64,000 nucleotides of DNA from Aurifilum marmelostoma (Eukaryota; Ascomycota; Sordariomycetes; Diaporthales; Cryphonectriaceae). The stretch is taken from NCBI GenBank assembly GCA_027559495.1, contig JAMXSV010000023.1, forward strand, positions 1,922,001 to 1,986,000, written 5' to 3'. The translations under genes and the position numbers were made by a program. The notes under the pieces are model-generated. The model was given only the letters and a program-made list of their open reading frames with translations, did no database searches and had not been told where the DNA came from. This document shows, in pieces, positions 58,868-64,000 of this stretch; within the stretch, counting starts at the first letter, position 1, and each line of letters begins with the position of its first letter.

Positions 58868-61800
58868 CCCTCTGATTCACGGAGGCATCGGTAGTCAAAT
58901 TGATTTGCCCGTATGAGGCCCCTTCACACGGTCAGCCTCGTATTCTGAATCACACATCTAGCAAGCTATCGTGCATACTCGGATCCTTTGCCCACCGTCC
59001 ACCGCCTTCCGAACGAGCGCGAAACCGCACGATACGCCTGATCTAACTTATCTTGGAGGACATCAGTAAGCAACGCTGTGAGAGAGAACGCCATGACGAG
59101 GTCATGTCGAGGCAGCTATCCCGTCGTGGCAGATTATATTCCTCACATGATGTGTGCGATGTGTCAGCTTTCCGCACTATTATCACGATCTATCAACATT
59201 TCCCTGTCGCTTTAGGGCAGAGAGACTATTGCACAGAGTGGGCATTGCAACTAGGTCTACATGGTGTATGTGGTTGGATGACCAAAAGGCCCTTTCACAA
59301 GCTCTGCACCGTAGAGGTTTCCTGGTGCTGACTGATTGACAGGATGCGGTGATGGTGTATTGCCTATGAGGAAAAATCATGGCCAGACTACAACGGATGG
59401 GACATTCGGGGGGTGAAGCAACAGAGCGCCACTCAGACCTTGGCGATTTTATTCTGAAGTTCCGCTCAGTGATTGGACCATTTGATCGTGATGATCTTGG
59501 CATATGGCCATCCTTCATCGATAGTCTGGTACAAACCTGTCCTATTGTCATCGACATGAGGCGTAGCTACCGCATTAAATAATTGTTGTATAGCTGGGAC
59601 ATGGTAGATCGTTGTCCTTGAATTCGCATCCGAATCAACAGCACGCGTGAGACCAATGCATGAACAAGACTTCCAGATCTCGACAATTGCCCCCATACTC
59701 AATCAGACGTCGTCAACCTCTCAGAAGCTGATAGTATGAATCATAAATAAACCATTTTGAGTGATTCTTCACGAACACAAGGCTCAAGAGACGCAGTATT
59801 TCAAGAGTGATATTTAGTCTCGGTACTTATACAGAATGACCAGGAAGGCTTGAACAGATAGTTACTTATCATGGCAACGGTTTTGAGGCTGCAACCGAAG
59901 CCGCGGAGTCCCTGCTTCTGGACAAGACAACTTATTACTAACGTTAGAACGACAGCATCGATCCCAGTAATACCACTATATCCTACATAGACAGCCCTGA
60001 ATCGCGAGGTAATTATTTACTTACCTGCCCTTCTGACGACCCTAGATCCTCGTCGCATTTGAGCTTTTAAGGCTATTATGCGGGGCTAAAGCCTAAGATA
60101 CATAGTGGTCAACTATTATAGACCTCAGATGATTCTCAGGCACTGGTATGTTTCTTATTAGGGCCACGAAATTTTGAGTCATAGCCCAAATATTTGGACC
60201 GGATTACTCGAAAAGATGTGGCTTTCTCGCACACGCAATCAACACAGCCTACGCATCAGCTGGTCTTGAGGTCATCGTGAGGAACACATGACGAGCGGTC
60301 TGATATACTCAGGGCTTGGAAGAGTGCTAATAATAGAGTGCCACGGACCTTATATGGGGCATGGCCACGTCTTGGGACACGGATTGCGTGCGAGTACAAC
60401 ACAAAGTACCTAATGGGCTGAGCCTTGTGATCTAGAACAGGATCAACATTTCACAGCTTATCTCAATCAAGGGTGACAGGGAACCCAGAGAAATAACAAA
60501 TCACTATGTGAATGAAAAGCAACAATCAAGTCTGTTGACGCTGCCTGCGGAATTCGTCCGCTTCCCATTGGGCTTCAACGGATGGGTTTCTCCTCGATTT
60601 GCGATTCTGTCGAGTCGAAAGATGCCCATCCCCTCAACCTGTACCAAGTATTCTCTTTCAGCCAGACATCATCGACTTGTTCGTGACCGCCTCTGTGTTT
60701 GCATTGCCTCTTCATGTTCCCCATCTGGTGGCGTGCGCCTTCTTGGCCAGTACCAGTGATTCTACTCACGATTCTATTTTGGTCTATCGCAGTGGTACGT
60801 GCTGTACGGGGCTGGGCGACGACGTGTCCGTTCCCACAAATGAATTTGATAAGAAAAGGCTCCAAAAGCTTTTCCTCCTTGCTGGGCTGTGGAGTGATGC
60901 TGGCAACTTTTGGGTCGGTCACCGCCCTAGCCGCAAAATCATCACCACGGGAACCTCGGAAGCGACAGCTTTGTGTTCCTGGTCGAAATATCGTCTCCCC
61001 TCTTCGGCAGGGGCCTGGAGATCAGAAAACAGCTGGATAGATACGTTGCACTCGTGGGTGCGTGCACACATCTCGGGACCCTTCCCCTGGAAGTCGAGGG
61101 CGAGGACCCCTTGCACCGCGGAAGTAGCCGGGTCAGGTTGATACCAAGCAGAAGACGTGTGAAAGTGTGTCCGTTCACAAATCATCACTTATTCCATCGA
61201 GACTTTATGTGGGGAATTTCCCATCCCACCTGGTGGATCCCCCCTTGCAGTGGTAGGGGTTCTCTGCCTGAGTTCGTCCTTCCTTCCAGAATTTTCTCCC
61301 ATGGTTCTTCATTTTCTTCTCCTGCTTCTTCTACTCTGCAGCAGTCACAGCACGAGGGCGGAGATTGTTTCTCGTAGGCCCAACCACCGTTGCGGGGAGT
61401 GGTGGATCCCGTTTCAAATGATCACCATCCTGGGGGTCTGCCCATGGATCACGGGCTGAGCGTTCATCTCGGGTGACCGTTTTGAGTTGGGTGTTTGCTG
61501 GCGGTGCGTTGTCCGCCCTGCCTTGACACGTGGACCTGGTCCCCATGGATTTCACCGCTGTTCTGCTAGACGGTGGGCCCGGACCCCGTTGTCAGTAGTG
61601 AATTCGTGCTTCAGTCAAATTTCCCTCAAAGTGATAATGAATCCCAAATCACAAGGCAAGAATAGAAAAGGTCCCAAGTGTTTTGAATCGCTTCTTTTTT
61701 CTCTCCTTCACTTTGCAATCTATCCAAGTAATTTTTTCCGTCGACAATCATCAATTTCGCTCGCAAGATACCCCCAAGTCGTTCACACATTCTTACACAA

Positions 61801-61870
61801 GCCCGTCCAACAAGACATAAAACTTACCAATACCTAATACTTATTCACTCCTACCGCGACTAAATACACC
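58868..61870. other. Gene-poor region of 3 kb
   Basis: No gene I can support strongly. 58,900-60,500 holds short ORFs only; about 60,050-60,130 is a short AT-rich, repeat-like patch. 60,580-61,380 has overlapping open frames on both strands. One plus-strand frame (60,699-61,040) has two hydrophobic stretches (PVPVILLTILFWSIAVV and LLGCGVMLATFGSVTALA) and might be part of a membrane-protein gene or a relic, but no motif or splice chain could be built. 61,640-61,870 is pyrimidine-rich leader-like sequence before the next ATG. Confidence 0.45.
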
Positions 61871-62569
61871 ATGACTGTAAACCCCTTTGTTCAGTCAACC
61901 GCAGACCTGCCGCAGGCGGCCCCAAAACTCAAGTTCTCCCAGCGCCACCGCCAAAAGGTCAACGACATCCGCGAGGAGACCAGGACTCTCCACCAGGACA
62001 AGATCGACCGCGTCAGCAGATGGGTGGAGGACTGCGAGAGGGCACGAGCGGCGGAGAACAACAGCACCGTCCCCGAGCAACAACTGGCCGCTGATGAGAA
62101 TTACGACGACTGCGATGGCGACATGGAGGACCTCCTGCTGGCGGTGCTGGTGGCCAGACCTGAGTATCAGACGGTCCCCACGGCGGGTCAGGTGCGCCAG
62201 TTTGCGCGAGAGCTCCGCATGTACAGGTCCAAGCTCTGGACGCTGGACCAGACGCGGGACTACTTTCATTTCAAATTCCTGACGGCTCGTGGGCCGACGG
62301 CGCTGCCCGAGTACCCTGAGCATATCGACGACGAGCCGGATATCGAAGCACAGGGTGATAACGGGACGGGACTGAAGACATCATCCTGGGCCCACCACCA
62401 GGTCGCCAGCCGCGAGGTATCGCCTGCTGATGAGGAGCTCAGGAGGGAGATGGTGCAGGAGTATCAGAGGCGGAGGAGTATAATTAGGAACAGGGTGGTG
62501 GAAATTGCACGGGACTCGGCAGTTCGGGCCACGACATGTCCCAACTTTGTCCGGATCGAGGCCTTCTGA
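61871..62569 (+). CDS. Hypothetical protein, 232 aa, mostly helical
   Basis: Single exon with an ATG in ACACCATGAC context and a TGA at 62,567. The N-terminal part is basic and helical (KLKFSQRHRQKVNDIREETR), followed by an acidic loop (DENYDDCDGDMEDLL). A central region AGQVRQFARELRMYRSKLW / TLDQTRDYFHFKFLTARGP might be a small folded domain. The C-terminal helix is rich in Arg (EYQRRRSIIRNRVVEIARD). There is no signal peptide and no membrane segment. I do not recognise a family. Codon choice is typical of the GC-rich genes around it, which supports a real gene. Confidence 0.6.
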   Translation: MTVNPFVQSTADLPQAAPKLKFSQRHRQKVNDIREETRTLHQDKIDRVSRWVEDCERARAAENNSTVPEQQLAADENYDDCDGDMEDLLLAVLVARPEYQTVPTAGQVRQFARELRMYRSKLWTLDQTRDYFHFKFLTARGPTALPEYPEHIDDEPDIEAQGDNGTGLKTSSWAHHQVASREVSPADEELRREMVQEYQRRRSIIRNRVVEIARDSAVRATTCPNFVRIEAF

Positions 62570-63101
62570 AGGAGATGCGACTGTGAACAAGCCAAAGGAG
62601 GGTTCCTCGAGAAGCCTTCGCAGGCGAAGCACCTCATCTGGAGCCTAGGAATGGGAGACGGCGAGGCTGGAGTCTGGAGTGGTAAAGGAGGAAGACTTAA
62701 CAGAACTAATCACACCACCGCGCTCCTATAATAATCACAACCAATGGCTACAAAATGCTGCGCAACGCACTCTAACTATGGTCCAGAATTGTCACATGAG
62801 GTTAGGTATTTAGCATGGACATCCTGTGTCATTCGTTTGAGGAGGTTGGCGAGCCAAAGAGAAATATGAAATCACCATATAACTATTTCACTTGATTAGT
62901 AACTAATGGTCCATAGATATAAGGACAGATTCCCTCAACTCCAACATTCCTTCATCCTTCAACTCTTTCTCTCGATATTATTGATCATGACAAAATGACT
63001 CTCATCAAGTCCATCGCCTAATCAATGGCTGAACACACATAGCCATTGATGACACAATCTCATGCATATCACCTAACATGATATTCCCCCTTCCTATTCA
63101 G
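62570..63101. other. Intergenic region, with a possible upstream exon of the next gene
   Basis: About 530 bp. Near its end CTAAC (63,073-63,077) and a pyrimidine-rich TTCCTATTCAG ending at 63,101 look like the 3' end of an intron. A short first exon of the dehydrogenase gene could therefore lie around 62,990, but no good donor was found. Confidence 0.45.
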
Positions 63102-64000
63102 TAAATTGGAATGGACCAGTATCAGATAAGCTCAACGAATCACCAAGGACCATTTTGTCTACTACTGGTAAATCACCGCTTCGCCCTCCGGCAAGGCGAA
63201 AACCTTGATCCTCGAAGTAGAGAAGGGCATCGGCACCGTGTCCACGTTTCCCTGCCCCTGCCCCTGTGCCAGGCTCAGACGGGCTCCCTGTGGCCGTCAA
63301 AGCAATCGCCCTCAAGCCTGCCAAAGCATTATCTACCTTGGAGCCCCTCGGAGCCGCCGGACGCGTTGAGGGCTCCGACTTCGCCGTCATCGTGGTCACA
63401 CGCGGCCCACCTGTGCCCTTACCCAACAATGATGACGAGACCACCACGAATGGGTGAGGCGGCCCCAGTAGCCTGCGCAGGTCCCGCACGGCCGTGACGA
63501 TCAGCATCAACGGCGGTGACCGCGTCGTGGGTTTCCTGCAGGGTGAGAACAGCATCAACGAGCGGCCAGGTGCGTTCGCAGGGTATCTGGTCTGCCCTGC
63601 GGGCTTGGTGTTGCGGATCACTGGCAGCGCAGAATTCGAGGAGGCGACGACTGCGAGTGTCTGTGGCTTCACAGATGCGCACAGTCTCTTGTTCCGTATG
63701 GGACTGGAGGCACCATTCCAACGGGAAAGATGACGGCAAGGAAGATGTGCTGCGCCGAGTGGAAAGTTGGACCGGGCGTAGTGTCGATGTCTCTGATGCC
63801 AGCGACGAGACGACAAGTCGTCTTTCTTTGTTGCTGGTGTATCCCTCTGTGGGCATGGACATTGTCCAGCTGGTGCGAAGGAGCGCCGAAGTGAGTGGTC
63901 GCAAGGTCCGACTGATTGGGGTCGCCAACCCTCGCAATTGGGAGATACTCAAGGCAGAGACCTATCCGTACGACGTGCTGGTCGACTATCACGACCCGAA
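63102..64000 (+). pseudogene. Medium-chain dehydrogenase (zinc-ADH/enoyl-reductase type), frame-broken, cut by right edge
   Basis: Pieces in order along the plus strand match the MDR fold. GLPVAVKAIALKPAK..RVEGSDFAVIVV (63,276-63,405) is the GroES-like part. INGGDRVVGFLQGEN..GAFAGYLVC..FEEATTASV (63,505-63,665) matches the GDRVxGFxxG and FEEAAxLG motifs. LLLVYPSVGMDIVQL..RLIGVANPRNWEIL..YDVLVDYHDP (63,828-64,000) is the nucleotide-binding half. Introns at 63,168-63,272 (GTAAAT..TGCCAG) and 63,454-63,504 (GTGAGG..ATCAG, 51 bp) join the first parts in phase. A +1 frame change between about 63,715 and 63,735 then has no intron explanation, and the nucleotide-binding Gly motif reads YPSVGMD rather than YGGSTATG. 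No in-frame ATG is seen. Probably a decaying paralogue of fungal trans-enoyl-reductase-like MDRs; an assembly error is the alternative. Confidence 0.6.

Noticed and set aside
60575..61188. Overlapping ORFs on both strands, one with hydrophobic stretches
   Set aside because: No consistent set of exons or family motif on either strand; left as unassigned.
63094..63816. 240-codon minus-strand ORF
   Set aside because: It is the longest frame there, but it overlies recognisable dehydrogenase motifs on the plus strand and itself has no domain.
1..64000. CRISPR arrays, rRNA, tRNA or bacterial-type operons
   Set aside because: No direct-repeat/spacer pattern, no tRNA-like cloverleaf or TTCGA-type T-loop in context, and all genes have eukaryotic structure.

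Overview
The window is nuclear DNA of a filamentous ascomycete (Pezizomycotina). The evidence is short GT-AG introns (51-157 bp) with CTAAC/CTGAC-like branch sites, a sulfur-repression F-box/WD40 gene (sconB type), pectate- and alginate-lyase-type secreted enzymes, a PTH11-like membrane protein, and a large AT-rich block mutated in the manner of repeat-induced point mutation (RIP). The species cannot be named from the sequence.

Region 1 (1 to about 26,690) is an AT-rich repeat block with no intact gene. It holds three copies of one chromodomain-type Ty3/Gypsy LTR retrotransposon. Copy A (minus strand) is cut by the left edge. Copy B-C (plus, 10,359-18,036) has 531-bp LTRs and a CTAAG target duplication. 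Copy D-E (minus, 18,477-26,157) has 532-bp LTRs and a TCCTT duplication. Copies B-C and D-E face each other across 440 bp and so form a giant diverged palindrome. Between and around them lie pieces of older repeats, including a Copia-type integrase. Each Gypsy copy carries, between pol and the 3' LTR and on the strand opposite to pol, a relic of a Cys-containing, coiled-coil-like reading frame.

Region 2 (26.7-37.9 kb) is GC-balanced and genic: a glyoxalase-fold (VOC) gene almost touching the AT block; a short-chain dehydrogenase broken by a 10-bp repeat; an eight-exon CorA-like membrane protein; a small tetraspan-like membrane protein; and a secreted PL3 pectate lyase with an aspartate-rich spacer.

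Region 3 (37.9-49.0 kb) has a long gene-poor stretch, then the sconB/MET30-type F-box WD40 gene, a YWTD-propeller protein and a four-exon GMC oxidoreductase.

Region 4 (50.5-64 kb) has a UbiA-type membrane prenyltransferase/cyclase divergent from the GMC gene, a PTH11-like receptor with a GC-AG intron, a probable PD-(D/E)XK-like (DUF7924-like) protein, a secreted PL7 lyase with a Cys-rich tail, an unknown 232-residue protein, and a broken medium-chain dehydrogenase running off the right edge.

No operon-like organisation is expected. The only neighbourhood suggestive of a shared pathway is the divergent GMC oxidoreductase / UbiA pair. Intron-exon models were built by hand from splice motifs and phase continuity. 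Family names come from recognised motifs, not from database searches.
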